A stretch of 64,000 bases of DNA from Nemania diffusa (GCA_038501195.1 JBBPUQ010000008.1:1866001-1930000); one strand, 5' to 3'. Shown: positions 26,375 through 39,800, counted from the stretch's first letter. Notes: generated by a model from the sequence alone, not told the origin. Program-made: numbers and translations.

Positions 26375-29300
26375 GATATATAAATAGGAAAATCAAGTTC
26401 AGTGCAAGCTGGCGTTGGCTTAGGTGTTTTGGTGTAAAGCAAACATTTAGAACCTTGCATCACAATAACAGTCTCGTGATGAGCTCTTCATCGAAATGAA
26501 AGAGCAGATGTTTACATGCGGTGTCTCTAGTTAGTAACACATGTAACTAACTGATGGAAAGCGAGACAACGAGAAGCGCCGCACTTAGGGTGCACCCGGT
26601 CTGTAAGGGAGATCGAGGTAGTACGTGATACAATAGGTCAACTAACAGTGGATAGATTCGCAACTAACCTAAGTTAGTAATGTAGAGGGGCTAACCGCGG
26701 ACAACTAAAAATACGTAGATTATTCTAGTAGAGAGAAACCATGATTGATATAAAAGTGATGCTAATCGAGTTAGCTACGAAGCCGTCTATGGTCAGTAAT
26801 ATCGATCTAGAATTGGGGATATATTGATTAGTAAAAGTCAATTGGTGGTATATATGTAGACAAAACCCCGCAAACCACAAATGTGCATTTTAACTTTCCC
26901 AAGTCAGAGCTTAGACAAGCATGTCGAAGTTTACTAACGAAAGAATGAAAACCACCTTGGACTAGAATTAAACTGTATTAAAGATACGATTATAGTAGTT
27001 TCAACTAGGTTTCTAGACTTTCCTCATGACTATGCCTTCGAGGGATTAATTATAGCACACGTAAATCTAAAGATCTTGTCTACTATTTGAGCTAGATATT
27101 ACTAGATATCTGCCTGAGTAGGCTACTTTTATATTTTATAAGGCGCGCGGAAATATTTTCTTCTTAAATAAGTAAACATGAATTGCTATGCTATTTCCTA
27201 ATCTATCTCGATTGAAAATGCCGCTTTCACGCTTTCTAAAAATGTTGTAGTTTCCTGCTCAGCTCATACTGAGGGTGGCTTGTTTATATGGCATATTAGA
27301 TACGTACCTAGGTACTTATAAGAACCCGGGAGCCTTCATCTGAATACGTATTGATTGACCTACCATCAATTAGGCCCCAAAAGTAAGCTGGCTGCTACAG
27401 CCTAGAACCTTCCGATAACTAAAAATTGACAGGTGGGCGGGTACGTAGTGTGTTAGGCCTACATAATAAAGCTCATCTGGCTTGTTTTTGGCCGGTAGCT
27501 CCTCCTATGTTGAGACGGTGTGGGTAACCTGACCACATGGGGGTTAGATTGATTAGGTCATCAAGGCCTAGTTTTTCTTTTCTTTATTTAAGATAGTTAG
27601 CCCATGCCAGTTAGAGATAGTCGGCACGCCTCTCGCGCGGCCCCCTTCGGGGGTCCGCTACACTCAAATATACGTTTGCGTCACTTATTTACTATTTTTC
27701 TAAGCCTCAAATCTCTAGAAGTGATCTATATGACTGTGGTCGGTCCTCTAGAGTGCGCAGTGTGTGTGTGTTACATACTTCGTTTCAATGTTCGTTTGGA
27801 TTTAGGAAAACAAAATTCTCTTGCCTGGAGATCCTAACTCCTCTTGTTTTAAATTGTAATGTCCGGGTATGGGTTAGTCTACACCTTCTCCTGGGATTTG
27901 ACTCATTCGTTCTCATCTTGGTATTATCCCGTCTTCATATCCCTCCTCTTGTCTTCTCTTGTCACGAGGCAGAAGCCACATTACAGGAATCCCGACTTTG
28001 GAGGCTGAACTCAGCGCCTCGCCAATACGCGCCTCAGTTTAGGCTCTCATCTGGGTCAAGCTGAGACTTTTTCGGACTACGAACAAGTTGCATAAATAAG
28101 GTGACAATAAGAAGACGATAAAAGGAGGCTTTAATATTCCTTATGGATATATAGAAAAAGGCCCCATAGGTACCAATAAGCTAATGCCTTCCTAACTATA
28201 AGCAAGGACCCTTTAGACCCTAAGAGAACTATTAGCCGAATAGAATAACCTGTTCTTGATAACTCTGATCATTAGCCCTTGCCACATCTCGTCCTCTACT
28301 TGGAGTGTCTTAACTCACGTTATATCTAGCTCCCTCGGTAGTATATGGCACAAATTTTTGAGGTTTACGATGAGATTAGAGCGCATAACATAATGGTAAG
28401 TACATAAATTGTGAGCTTGATAGAAGTTAATGTTCAAGCTTAGAGGAATGTAAAAGCAACAAAGACAAACTTGCAAGAAAATCTAGCATTATTACATACG
28501 CGGATTTATCGCTTTAAGAGATCAGTGCTTGTACGATGAAGAAAAGACGTTGCTCATTAGTATTAGGTAACAATAGGGGCATGTGATGAATAGCCTGGCA
28601 CTAAAGCTATCCAACCGGCTAGTAAGGGATTCAATCCGATCTCAGGCTCAAGGGAGGATGGTCTAGGGAAAATTTTCCTGAAACAGGAGAGTAGGGCCGA
28701 AAAATTCTTTTGGTGGTTGGTGAGAAATCGGCACTTTTCTACCTCGAATTCAAACAGAACTAGAATCCTAGATAGATTGAAGCTTGCGAACACTTGGTGG
28801 CACTAGGATGGTGGTGGTTTCGCACTAGAGCCCCCGCGCGCTAATTTAGCTAGATCTGGGGGGCAGAAAACAGCCGCTAATTGGCCCGCTTACTGCACTT
28901 TGGACTGAGGTAGACTCCCTACAGTACTTGTTCCCCAATGCACAACATGTGACGGTCCTATGTAGACCGCTAAATTCTTCACTACCGGCAGATTCTAGTC
29001 TAAACGGCTTCTCCTACGTACTACTATTGTCATTAGCGAGGTTGAATGCCATTGAGCATAGCCAAGCCGAACGCAAGCCGAGCAAAGACCTTTTCCTCCC
29101 TTTTGTTTCCCGCGCACAGTGACGCACTCCAGTCTACCCATCTACGGTGAGAGAGCTGTACCTAGGCTGTTGACCATCACCTAATATCACGATGTGGGTA
29201 TCTTAATCTTAATAAAGTCGAATCCGCGTCACCTTCAGCCGAGGCATGTATGTATGTATAGACCCTTGATGGTATGTGGCCTGTTATTTTCTGGTTGAAC

Positions 29301-30062
29301 ACACGACATCTACATACATTGTCCCGGAAGCCGAGCGCGCAAGATTATCCCCTAATAAGGTCTAGCTACCCAATCTATCCCATGTAAACTTCCACTCCAC
29401 CAAGTACTGGACTACATGCCTACACACGTACGCATTGAGATGGTTAAGATCATTGTAACTAGCTAACATACACACTGCCTCTGCCTCGGGAAGTAAAGGT
29501 GTGGGTTTCATTACTGCTAGGACGTAGACGGAGGGAGACCGAGAACTAAGGATCTTCGAATCGAACAAGAGGGGGTTGCAGCGCAGCTAACTTCGAGTCT
29601 AGATCGAATACCTATCTAGATAGCCAGTCGTATTGTCCTTTACTGGGACGGAAACCGGGTCATCGACATGGGGCTTACCCAGATTTCCCCAACATCCTCG
29701 ATCCAGCATCCCCGCACTTTGGTTTCTAGTCCCAGGACATCGGTGCCCTATCGAGTTATCCTCCCGAAGGGTGCTTCCGTTACACTACCGAGAAACGCCA
29801 ATGGCCTGCTGTTGGGAACCTGCGCCAACTGGGTCGCATCACCTGCTATGCCAATGCCATCCAATAGGGCTGGAGGAAGTGTAGTCGGGGTGATATTGAC
29901 CGAGCACGTTATAAGCAAAGAGAAGCCCCTCGCGCAGCCATTCCAGGTTTTTTCTTCCCACTGCGCCGTAACGCTTTCCCCTCGCAGACTCTGGGAGATC
30001 TGGTAGTCTTTCGGTTCTTACTCTGATCTTACGAGCTCGCTACCAGAGAACTGTCATCGACA
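26375..30062. other. Gene-poor stretch of 3.7 kb
   Basis: No frame here forms a believable gene. A strong GC-rich hairpin lies at 27637-27658. The interval is otherwise moderately AT-rich. The region upstream of 30063 should hold the sugar permease promoter; frames at 29633-30006 lack any domain and end before the permease ATG. Confidence 0.5.
27637..27658. repeat. Stable GC hairpin with C(UUCG)G loop
   Basis: The 22-nt segment is GCGGCCCCC, loop TTCG, then GGGGTCCGC: four GC pairs next to the loop, one C/T mismatch, then four more GC pairs. It stands out in an AT-rich neighbourhood. It may be a structured RNA end or transposon remnant; no family recognised. Confidence 0.6.
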
Positions 30063-32422
30063 ATGGCGTCTACCACGGGGCACGACCTCAGGCAAATGGA
30101 CTCAATCACTGATGAGAAACATGTTGAGACTCGTGAGATTAACACCGCCTCGGCGGCTCTCGCCGCTGCCGTTGCCCAGCAGAAACCGAGGCTTCTCTCA
30201 CCAAGCATGCTCCGACTCTACGTGATCATGGGTATTGGCTATCTCGTCTCGACCATGAATGGTTTTGATAGCTCGTTGATGGGTGCTATTAATGCCATGA
30301 AACCATACCAAGAAACCTTTGGACTAAACGGGGCTGGTTCAACTACTGGTATCATCTTCATCATCTATCAGATTGGCCAGATCGTAAGCTTTCCATGTAA
30401 GTCATAACGTAACATGCCAATGAGGGTGACACATAGTTCTAATCCTTCCATGTAGTCTGCGGTCTGATCGCTGATGGCTGGGGCCGTCGATGGTGCATCT
30501 TCGTCGGTTGCTTCCTCGTATTGGTTGGAACTGCGATTCAAGGCTCTGCCAACCATCTCGGGCAATTTATTGGGGGCAGGTTCATCCTCGGATTCGGGGC
30601 CTCTATCGCCTCAGCGGCAGGGCCTGCATATATCGTGGAGCTAGCCCATCCGGCTTATCGAGGCACTATGGCTGGAATGTAGGAGACGATCGCTTCTGAA
30701 TCTAAGTAACTTTTTTCCGATTGCTAACTTTTCGGCAGGTACAACAACTTCTGGTGGGTTGGGAACATTCTTGCAGGTTGGACAACTTACGGAACAAACT
30801 TGTACACTGGTCTTCATCCCAAACCCTATGTCCCTTGACTAACAAATGGTAGACATATCAGTACCTCTTGGGCATGGAGGACCCCTACCGTCGTCCAGGC
30901 TGGGATTCCCGCTGTCGTTCTTGTTTGTATAATGTTCCTCCCTGAAAGCCCAAGGTGGTTGATACATCATGACAAGTGAGTTAATATGCCCCATTTTTAG
31001 ATGAGGGATGAATGAAAATACTGATGAAGGGTAGAGCCGATGAGGCACTTGCGATCTTTGCCAAATACCATGGTGAGGGCGATCCGAACTCGCCTTTAGT
31101 CCAACTCCAGTACCGCGAGATTGTTGAGGAATATCACGCATGCAAGGACGAGAATCCCTGGTGGGACTACCGTGAGCTAGGCAACACTAGGGCTGCTCGC
31201 TACCGCTTAGCTATGGTTATTCTCATGTCCTTCTTGTGAGTAAATCTCAAACTCACCTACTCCCTCTCAATAATATTATTTCACACAGTTCGCGCTAACT
31301 ATTGATAATGCAGCGGGCAATGGAGTGAGTCTTCTAGATTCAAGTGTGATAAAGCTAGCTTGTACTAACTGAAGTGAAAAAGGTGGCAACAACGTCGTGT
31401 CCTATTTCCTAGTGAGCATGATCCCAACCCTGTCTAGAGACTTAGTAGGCCTAACACATCACAGCCTGAGATGATCGCAGCTGCTGGCATCACTAACACG
31501 AACACACAACTACTCATCAATGCTAGTAAGTAGTAATCGGAGCCCTTCTTTTGGGGGGTTGGTCACTCTCAAATTGAAATCATTTCTCGGAGGTTTCTCC
31601 TGGTTTCGAAGCAGCAACAGACCGCACTCGAAACAACCGTAACTGACTCCATATACTATAGTCAACCCCATATTCTCATTTCTGGCAGCAGTTTACGGAG
31701 CAACATGCCTCGACAAACTCGGCCGTCGTCCGATGATGTTATGGGGCCTTGCAGGCTCCTTGGTCTTCTACATTCTCCTTACGGCCTTCACCGCGGAGAC
31801 AATTCATCACCCTAACTTGTCATACGGAACAATCGTCTCGATCTACTTGTTCGGAATCTGCTTCGCATGGGGTTTCACACCGTTGCAGACGCTCTACGCT
31901 GTTGAATGCCTCGGCAACAGGACGCGAGCTAAGGGATCCGGTCTCAACTACCTGTTTTTGAACATCGCAATCATTGTCAACACTTACGGCATTAGCGTCG
32001 GCATCAGTGTGATCGGGTGGAGATTATATGGTTCGTCCCTATCTACACTATACTCTTATTCTATCCCATGTCTAAACCCTGCTAACTTCTCTTTAGTATG
32101 TGCTATCCCGGGCCCTGCCTGATACCTCGTATCGGGCTCTCTAGGAGCTTCCCACTCCCTGAATCATCCCCATCCATCATCTTATCTTCCAGTTTAGACT
32201 CCCGCAGTACTAACCCATTTCCAGATCGTGTACATTGGCTGGATCGTCGTCGAGATGGTTCTTATCTACTTCTTCTTCGTAGAGACGGCAGGCAAGACAC
32301 TAGAAGAGCTGTCCGAGATCTTTGAGGCGCCAAACCCGCGCAAACACAGTACTAGGAAGGTGAAGCTGGAGGTCACAAGAACTGGTGAAGTAGTTGGCAT
32401 TAGCGACGTACATCAAGCCTGA
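30063..32422 (+). CDS. MFS sugar permease (lactose/hexose-type)
   Basis: Twelve-segment sugar porter, about 536 aa. Exons read as 30063-30396, 30456-30678, 30739-30801, 30853-30975, 31035-31235, 31314-31324, 31383-31411, 31465-31525, 31662-about 32029 and 32225-32422. Phases agree at every junction except the last. The 11-nt exon and the 29-nt exon together encode GQWSGNNVVSYFL, a conserved segment-7 motif, so they are real. Other motifs: DGWGRR after segment 2, PESPRWL, LDKLGRRPMM, and VETAGKTLEEL at the end. NNFWWVGNILAGWTTYGTN resembles Lac12- and cellodextrin-type permeases, so a disaccharide or hexose substrate is likely but not fixed. At the last junction RLY must join IVYIGW, yet the only nearby donor (GTTCGT at 32031) leaves one extra G, so either the splice site is unusual or the allele is frameshifted near its end. 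Confidence 0.85.
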
Positions 32423-33230
32423 GACCAGCTATGAAATGGTTTGTTTGGACGAAAGACATGGTCAAGGGGGGCGGAAGAGATGGTAGATAGCGTTACCGTA
32501 TGATCCAGCTCTTGGGGCCTAGAACTACATGGTCTATAGATATATATACCTTATAGCGGTGTAGATAGAAGAAATTCATGTTGGCTATGAACCACTAAAA
32601 TCCCCATGGTAATGGAACGATTATTTGACCCAACTTAATATTTAGCATCGAAGAACATAGCTACAAATGTAAAAAGGGTCTTAACTTTACTACATATTGC
32701 CCGGCTAAGTAAACCGATACACGGTGGGTTTCAATACTTTTTGCTCAGGAGACATAACTATCTATCTGTTGTTTAATAGTGTTACTGCATTCTTTTGCTC
32801 GCGATATCGTGGCTTTGATTAAGCCCGTTACATTGGGATTGTATATTGAAGTATTAGTACTAGCTAACTACCTCTCACCCATGTCTTTATGCTTTTACGA
32901 GTTAAGTATAGGCTTATCATTTAGTGATAGGCGTATCACAAGGCATCTCTTCGTATTAATCGCGTCACTTCGTAATCTCCTCGAGTTCGCACTCAAGACT
33001 GCAGCCCTCAAAAACAGGAGCACCGACCCAAGCCGTGTCCTGGTTTTTTCGATCTCTATATTTTTATCAGCGATGAAACACCTACGAGCCTACTTTCAAA
33101 TAGCCTCGCCTCGTGTACCAGTAAGCTGGAAAACGCCGTAGTCCTAGGACCAAGTAGTGTCTATAGAATAGTTCCGAATCTTATTGAATGTTAGCATGGC
33201 AAACCTTTGAGTAGGAGGGCACAGCGAGGC
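32423..33230. other. Gap between convergent genes, no gene seen
   Basis: Lies between the 3' ends of the sugar permease (+) and Aha1 (-). A frame at 32779-33141 has no domain. Nothing else recognised. Confidence 0.4.
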
Positions 33231-34314
33231 TTACCCAAATGTCCTCTTAATGGACCTGACATAATACTCGTCCCAGTTCCGCTTAGTAACTTCCTCTTGT
33301 CCAACAGGAACACCGCTCCATTCGACGCGCATAACTGTTACGCCATCGACATCGTTCTGGTCAAAGAGGATGGTCTGTTGCGAATAATGGCCTGCAGGCC
33401 ATTGTTTTAGCCGCCAGGTCTGGACGATCTTAGTAGGCTCTTGTAGCTCTTTATAACCGCCGGCGACGTTCCCATCAAATAACTCCCACAAACCGCCTAC
33501 TTTGGCCCCATCAAATCTCTTCGGAGGGGCGCGGGTGAAAGCAGTAAGTCTTTGCGGATCAGTGAAAGTCTGGTACAATTCTGCGGCAGTAGTTCTGAAT
33601 TCCTCCTGCTCTGACAAGCTTGTGGTATTGACGGTGCTACCGGTGTTCTTCTGAGTACTGGAAGTTGTTTCGGGCTTTGGGGTAGAGCTACTAGGGGTAT
33701 GAAACTTAGGAGTTGAAAAGCCGCTTGACGGATTGGAACCGGCAGCATGCTGGATGTCCTTGCCATGCTCTGCAATCATGGCAGGCGCAAGTTTCAAGAA
33801 TTCCTTTCGCAGTTGTGGCACGAGCTTGGAGCGGATCAAATCTTTAACGGGCTGCTTCTCCTTCGACTCGGAATGAATGTCGATGTCAAACTATGTGGCG
33901 TTAGTATACAGTGTGTTGGTACTAAGGGTGAAAGTACTAGCAAGTACATACAACGAACTCATCTTCCTCTGTATCGTGAGCTACTTCGGGTACGGTGATA
34001 GTCCCCGACACGTCATCTGCCTCAGGTGCAGACCCTAGAAATGGTCAGAAGGCGGGATTCTCAAATTGATCTGTGGTGGTCAATAGCATACCTGAGTACT
34101 CGAGCACAAGCTTCACATCGAAAATGGTAATGACTTTTCCCTTTCGTTGACTGACATCCACGTCACCGTCCATGCTGAGCACCTTGCTAATCTTGGCTGT
34201 GACCTCTCCATCTTGGACTGAGAGCTGGGTCAGGTTGTCCTGGAACCAGTCCTGGGCCCACTGCGAGGTATTCTTGCTGACCCAATGCCAGTTGTTGGGA
34301 TTGTGGAGGGCCAT
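33231..34314 (-). CDS. Aha1-type activator of Hsp90 ATPase
   Basis: Cytosolic co-chaperone that binds Hsp90 and stimulates its ATPase. Exons 34092-34314, 33952-34034 and 33231-33890 give 321 aa; introns of 57 and 61 nt. Seen: MALHNPNNWHWVSKNTSQWA, where NxNNWHW is the conserved N-terminal motif of Aha1; the Aha1_N domain runs to about residue 150 (VITIFDVKLVLEYSG, FDIDIHSESKEKQPVKDLI); a Ser/Thr-rich linker follows; then an AHSA1 C-terminal domain with TTAAELYQTFTDPQRLTAFT, GGLWELFDGNVAGGY and IVQTWRLKQWPAGHYSQ. The ATG at 34314 is chosen over one further upstream because it gives the conserved first residues. Confidence 0.95.
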
Positions 34315-36613
34315 TGTGACGCAAGTTACAGTAGCGATGATCCGCAAGAAGTATCTGGACAAGATGCTAGAAAGCAGGCGCCTATGTTAGCAAATAACAA
34401 TGTGGACTAATCGTGCGATGTGACAGATTAGGACAAGCGTTTTAAATCAGAGTACGGCCTCTAAGGGCCTCAGCATATTGGTCATCAATGAAAGGGAGTA
34501 CAAGTCGCTCTATGACTGGTGCCAGCTGGTGTCTCATCAGGAGAAACGCTAAGGTTATAGGGAAGCTTGAGGGGAAATGGGAGAGCATGGAATAAGCTGG
34601 GTCAGATTCCAGAGTCGAGAATGCTAGGTTGTATGGGGAGTAGTAAAGGGAAAGGAAAAGGAAAAGGCCAAATAAAGGACATACGCACCAATGCAATGAA
34701 TGACAGATGGACGGGACGAGGCAGGACGAGGTAGCTACTCGGTTATCATCCGGTGAGCGAGGTGGGCAAAAGGTGGTAGTGGTGGGAGAATTGTCGGCAT
34801 GGGGGGCTCACAAGCCAACTGACCCTTTTGACGTTTGAAAACGTGACGCCGCCGAAAGCTCTAGAAATTCCTTGAGGGAGGGACTGTGTAGGTATTTAAG
34901 GCTTGGTCAGGGAGGATCAAGTTTTGCTAGAGGGGTACGCTAGGTACACCTAGCGCTATGGGTCTTGTCGGCTCAATATCGGACCGTCCAAAAAAATGCG
35001 GCTGACTGCAGATTCGCATGGTACTTATTCACTCCTTCGTTTTCATTTATTCCCCAACCCACCTACCTAGATAGTAGGGCTATTCTGACGTAATATGGAG
35101 GTAGCTGTATTATAAATACCCAGGTAGGTAGCTTATGCGTAGCTTTCGAAGTCCTAACCGGTGATTCAGAAAAAGTACTACATGGTGGCATAAGGTAGCG
35201 GGTATTCTTCAGCAAGAAATGCCAAAATTTCAGTTGCCTGCCATTAAGGCTAATAGCACCTACATGCACGAACATAGACAGTTAATTCTGGTTATACTTT
35301 GCTTCAACTTTGACACTCAACCCTGTCATTAGTAATTTGACCATTGCAGCAGCTGCTCAAATCTCGCCAGTGACGTAAATATTCATTTATTCAGTTGTGA
35401 GATGATCATTTTCGCAAATTCATTATTCAATGAGAGAAGCTTCGTATTTCCTAGTGCTTCCTTTTTTTTTTAAACTTTTAGAGCTCAACAAAGTCCATCT
35501 CATGCTTCCTGAGCTCACACTTTACATTGTTGAGTTTGATAGTAATGATTGAAGACTTTCACACGCTTATGTATATTTTTCGTGCCTCTAAAATCCAGAA
35601 AAGCTCAGTTAATAGTGTCCTTTGTCCTCGCCGGTTTTTTATTCCACGGTGTTATTTGAGAATATATGCAGTCAGTAAGCTAGGTTGTAGGAACTTTCTA
35701 GGCACTGTGAAGCTAGACCCCGACATATTACCGACCCGGCTGTTCTGGGATAGTTGAGTGATAAGAAATCTGCCGTGAGTCTTGGGTTTATTATAAAGCC
35801 TATGAACATCTCAAATCTCTCACCCGAGAAGGCGACATTTTTCGAAATTCCAGGACTACATGTTGGCGCGATTTGACCGAAGTGTAGTACAATGCTGTAT
35901 GTTAGCTATTATTAAACTGAAATCGTTTTCTCTTTAATAGCAATATATATTGGGGAGCTTTTTCTGGTGAATTTTATCATTTCTTTTTCACATCTCCCAC
36001 ATGCTACTATGCTGAACTATCTTTTGTTCCCTTTTTTAATGCCCATTTGAGAGTAGACCTGTAGTTAAAACGAAAATGGTGGGGTTGACTCAGGGAGCAG
36101 AGTTCATATTTGGTGTAAACCCCTATTTAAACGCTATATTCCTACAGTTGAAAGCAGGATATATAGTAAGGGGCTAATTTATATGCCAATTAATGAGCTT
36201 TGTAAGAAGAGCTAAAGACCGTCCTGGTAACATAGTAGCACGCAAGCCTTACCGTACTACTTGACTGCGGATGGATGGCGATACACGATATAGCCATATT
36301 TGCAGTAACAGCACTGGCCACTTCAACCCCTAATGATGTCTACATATTCACTTAGGCTTCCACCGAAATCAAGCCATTGTTTGACTACTCTTACCTAGCC
36401 AATTAAGTCTATATACGGGGTTTTAAACCCATTATATAATATCGACTCAATATAAGACATGAACACGGTTTGCAAGTCTGACTAATAGCTCTATGCAGGA
36501 GAATGGGGCTAGACTCCACCAGAACATCGAATCTATTGATTCTAATACCCTAGCGTCACAAAATCAACAATTCCTTTTATACACAGTACTGCAATTAATT
36601 CACACAAGGAAGC
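34315..36613. other. Intergenic stretch, no gene seen
   Basis: From the Aha1 start to the first tRNA. Only short frames with no domain; an AGGAAAAGG-type purine run lies near 34650-34670 and a T run at about 35463-35471. No promoter element could be assigned with confidence. Confidence 0.5.
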
Positions 36614-36693
36614 GGCTCTTTGGTCTAGAGGTATGATTCTCGCTTTGGGCTCAAAAATGCGAGAGGCCCCGGGTTCGAATCCCGGAAGAGCCC
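36614..36693 (+). tRNA. tRNA-Pro (UGG) with 8-nt intron
   Basis: Acceptor stem GGCTCTT pairs with AAGAGCC, T arm is CCCGGGTTCGAATCCCGG, anticodon stem CTCGC pairs with GCGAG. The seven-base anticodon loop is TTTGGG+T with the anticodon TGG, interrupted after position 37 by CTCAAAAA, the normal place for a nuclear tRNA intron. Discriminator base is C. No T4 terminator follows before the next tRNA. Confidence 0.93.
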
Positions 36694-36759
36694 ACATCTT
36701 AAGCGAAGGAGATATTGAGACGGTTACTCCGGCAGTACTCCATCGAATCATAATTTGCA

Positions 36760-36830
36760 GCATCAGTGGTTTAGTGGTAAAATCCATCGTTGCCATCGAT
36801 GGGCCCCGTGTTCGATTCACGGCTGATGCA
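36760..36830 (+). tRNA. tRNA-Gly (GCC)
   Basis: Intronless, 71 nt. Acceptor stem GCATCAG pairs with CTGATGC, anticodon stem CATCG with CGATG around loop TTGCCAT (anticodon GCC), T arm CCGTGTTCGATTCACGG, discriminator A. Starts 66 bp after the tRNA-Pro on the same strand. Confidence 0.95.
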
Positions 36831-36833
36831 TTC

Positions 36834-36838
36834 TTTTT
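36834..36838 (+). terminator. RNA polymerase III terminator
   Basis: Five T residues three bases after the end of tRNA-Gly. This is the first T4-or-longer run after the tRNA-Pro start on this strand, so it may end transcripts of one or both tRNAs. Confidence 0.75.
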
Positions 36839-39800
36839 CCTCTCTAATTCTATTTTATTCGGGCATGTTAAGTTTAACTTCTTTATGTGGTGGTAGGTAG
36901 TAGTTTTAACAAGTTATATTAAAAGTAGCTCCTTACTACGAGGAAACTTGCATGCAGTGGTGTTAGGAAGCACTATGCGTGTAAAATTACCGTGTTTTCA
37001 GTGGTATGATAAACTATATTCAATAAAGACTCTGCAATTATTATTAATAGTAAGATTATGTATATATAGGCAGTCAGTCTAGCACGTCTACTGCTCCTAT
37101 ATGTTAAAAAGCTGTAAGAGAAAACCTTACAGGAAAAAAACTGTATAATCGTTGTTATAGACCTCCGTATAGCGCTGCGGCATGTACAAATTATTATTAA
37201 ATATAATGTACCTAAGGTACACTAAAACTCTCACCCAGACTAGAATTATTATTGTATGTAGATGTTCTCTTAGTTGTGGAACTATATCATCTTTTAGAGT
37301 ACGTTCAGTATGTCTTTAAAACAAGAATGCACATCAATGAAATTCGCCTATTATGGAACCTAGGCGCCAGTCGAGCATAGGTTATATATTAAACGTACCG
37401 TTCAATTAGATAGATGTGTTCTATGCAGCCCTCCACGAATCTTTAAGTATGGATTCTTAAGATAGTCGACCAGCGAAGGGGTAAGTAGGTAAAATGCCTC
37501 ATAGTTGAAATGTAATATTTCGAATCGACGGACTGACCCTACTTAGGCTCATTGGCTGTGAAAAGGTCGCCACCTTCTATAGTAATAGGCAGCTATCAAG
37601 GACTAATTAACATAGATAATGCCGAATAGATCTAGGATATGAGAGCGTAAGCAGCAACATGAATATATAGACATACAATCACTGATAGGTAGAATACTTG
37701 ACGAGAAACAGCTGTGTGAACTGTACTCCGTGTCAACATGATATGGAATCGATTCTGACGGCCACCCCTTTTTTAATTCTGTTCACATAAAAGTATAACT
37801 GCTAGTACGGTCTATTGCCTTTGCATATCGCTAGGGGCATGTCGTGAGTCTAGCAGTGCTTGTAATGAGGGCAACTAGGTACATTACAGTAATATCTAGG
37901 TAGAAGCGGGATAAGGCTTCACTTATGCTGATATTATTTCAAGAATATGACTTCTTGATAGAAAGAAAACGCACGGGGTGCATGCCTACTAAGGAAAGGA
38001 TACATAATAGCCATGGGAAGAATGAGGGAGTATGGAGTAAGTATACCTGATAATGGAAGTTTAGACTCGCAAACTCAAACCGTACATTTTTAGCTTATTA
38101 GTCCTTAACTAGCATAAGTGGTCATTGCTCAAGTTGAAAGTGGTAATCGCTTGATTTGGTATTCGGTAGAGCTATAACAGTGCAGCGCTTAGAAGTTTGG
38201 TCCATCATGCTGGCGGTAGTGCAGACCCAAGCTGTCGGTTCGGGACAAGACGCTAGCCATTTTACGAGACCCCTCGGGCTGTTTCTATTTTCGTCCTGGG
38301 TACTCTGTATGCGCACTGTTAAAATAAAAATTTATTTATTATTCCTTGCCCTGGGTTGCGGTAAAATTTTAAAATTTGTGTGTTAAATGTCGGGTCACAC
38401 AGTTCCGATTGGTAAATACGCCCTAGGTAATAGTGCTTTGTCGCCGTGCGAGCTCTATGATATGATCAAGTGCATAGTGCAGCGACGGATTCCACTAATA
38501 GACCCTATCTCAACCAACAGCTTTCCTGGAGACCCAGGCCATTCGTCACACTTCGTTTCTATTTTCGGACCTGTCCCACCGGAAGCCTACGGTAGATAGC
38601 GTTGTCGATTAGGTGCCTAGATATCTGGATGTTTGTTAGTGGGGTTACTATACTTACATAGTTATTTTAGATGCCCGTGTTTCTTGCTCTTTGAGGCTTC
38701 ATGATGAATATTCTTTATTATGTAATATGGCATACTATAAAAAACCTTTGGGCTTAGTGTGAGTTTTCGAAAGACTACGCCGCCGCCGATTACCAGGGTG
38801 ACTATTTTGAAGGCTCCGCACTTCGAACTTCGAACTTCGAACTTAGTAGACGCGGGGTGAGATGTGGACTTTATTTGTAGTATAAACCTATTATAATCGA
38901 CGAATCTTATTAGCAATTATCTAGTAGGGGTGGGTGACTTTGCAGCGGCTCGGACGGCGAGCCGTCTGACTGCAGGCGACTGACAGCTTATTCCTGCCTA
39001 CCTACACTATGTGTTATGTGACGTGTGGTAACCTTTGAGATACTTAAAATGAAGGAAACCAATGCGGCTTGCGATTCGTACCACGATAATCGAGCTACGA
39101 CCAATGGCTTCAGCTGAAAATCTCGATCTCAAAAGGAGAATGGTAATCATGAATGAGGGCGTAGTGGTGTGGTACCATCTATCTTTGCATCAACATCACC
39201 TTTTTGGTCACTCACTCCTGTAATGTAAGCGCCAGGCACCGCGAGGGGGATGAGGGGTCTGAAGAGACGTGCCAATGAGACTCGTTCCGACTTTTAAGAG
39301 CCCAAGTATAGCCTAGGGTTCGCTGGGACCCGCTGCCCAGAGACCCAATCACCAGCGAGGAATTATACAGGGGTTAAACTGCCATATCCTTGGCGCTATG
39401 TTCCTCCCGCGGTAGGTATGGTGCACAGCAGCTGATATAGGTGGGTATAGTCCTGTATGCCTTCTGACTTTGCTCTTTTCGGCCGTTATAAATTGAGGCT
39501 GGGGTCCATTTCGGCTGATCGGACTGCCCATCGGTACCTTAGGGAGGGAGTAAGAGCCGAGGACTAAAAGAGTTGGTGAAGCTATCTCCCATAACTACTC
39601 TGTACGAGATATCTTTTTGTACATTTGATAATTAGAATCAGGTGGGGGAGTACCAAGTACATAGGTAGTGTATTCTGTATTATAGGTGTACCTACCTACC
39701 TAATGTAAGTATCCACCTCTGTCTTGTACTTCATGTAGGTACGAATAGGTACTGTAACAACAACCACTGAAACTGCAGCTAAAGATAGTACATAGGCCTG

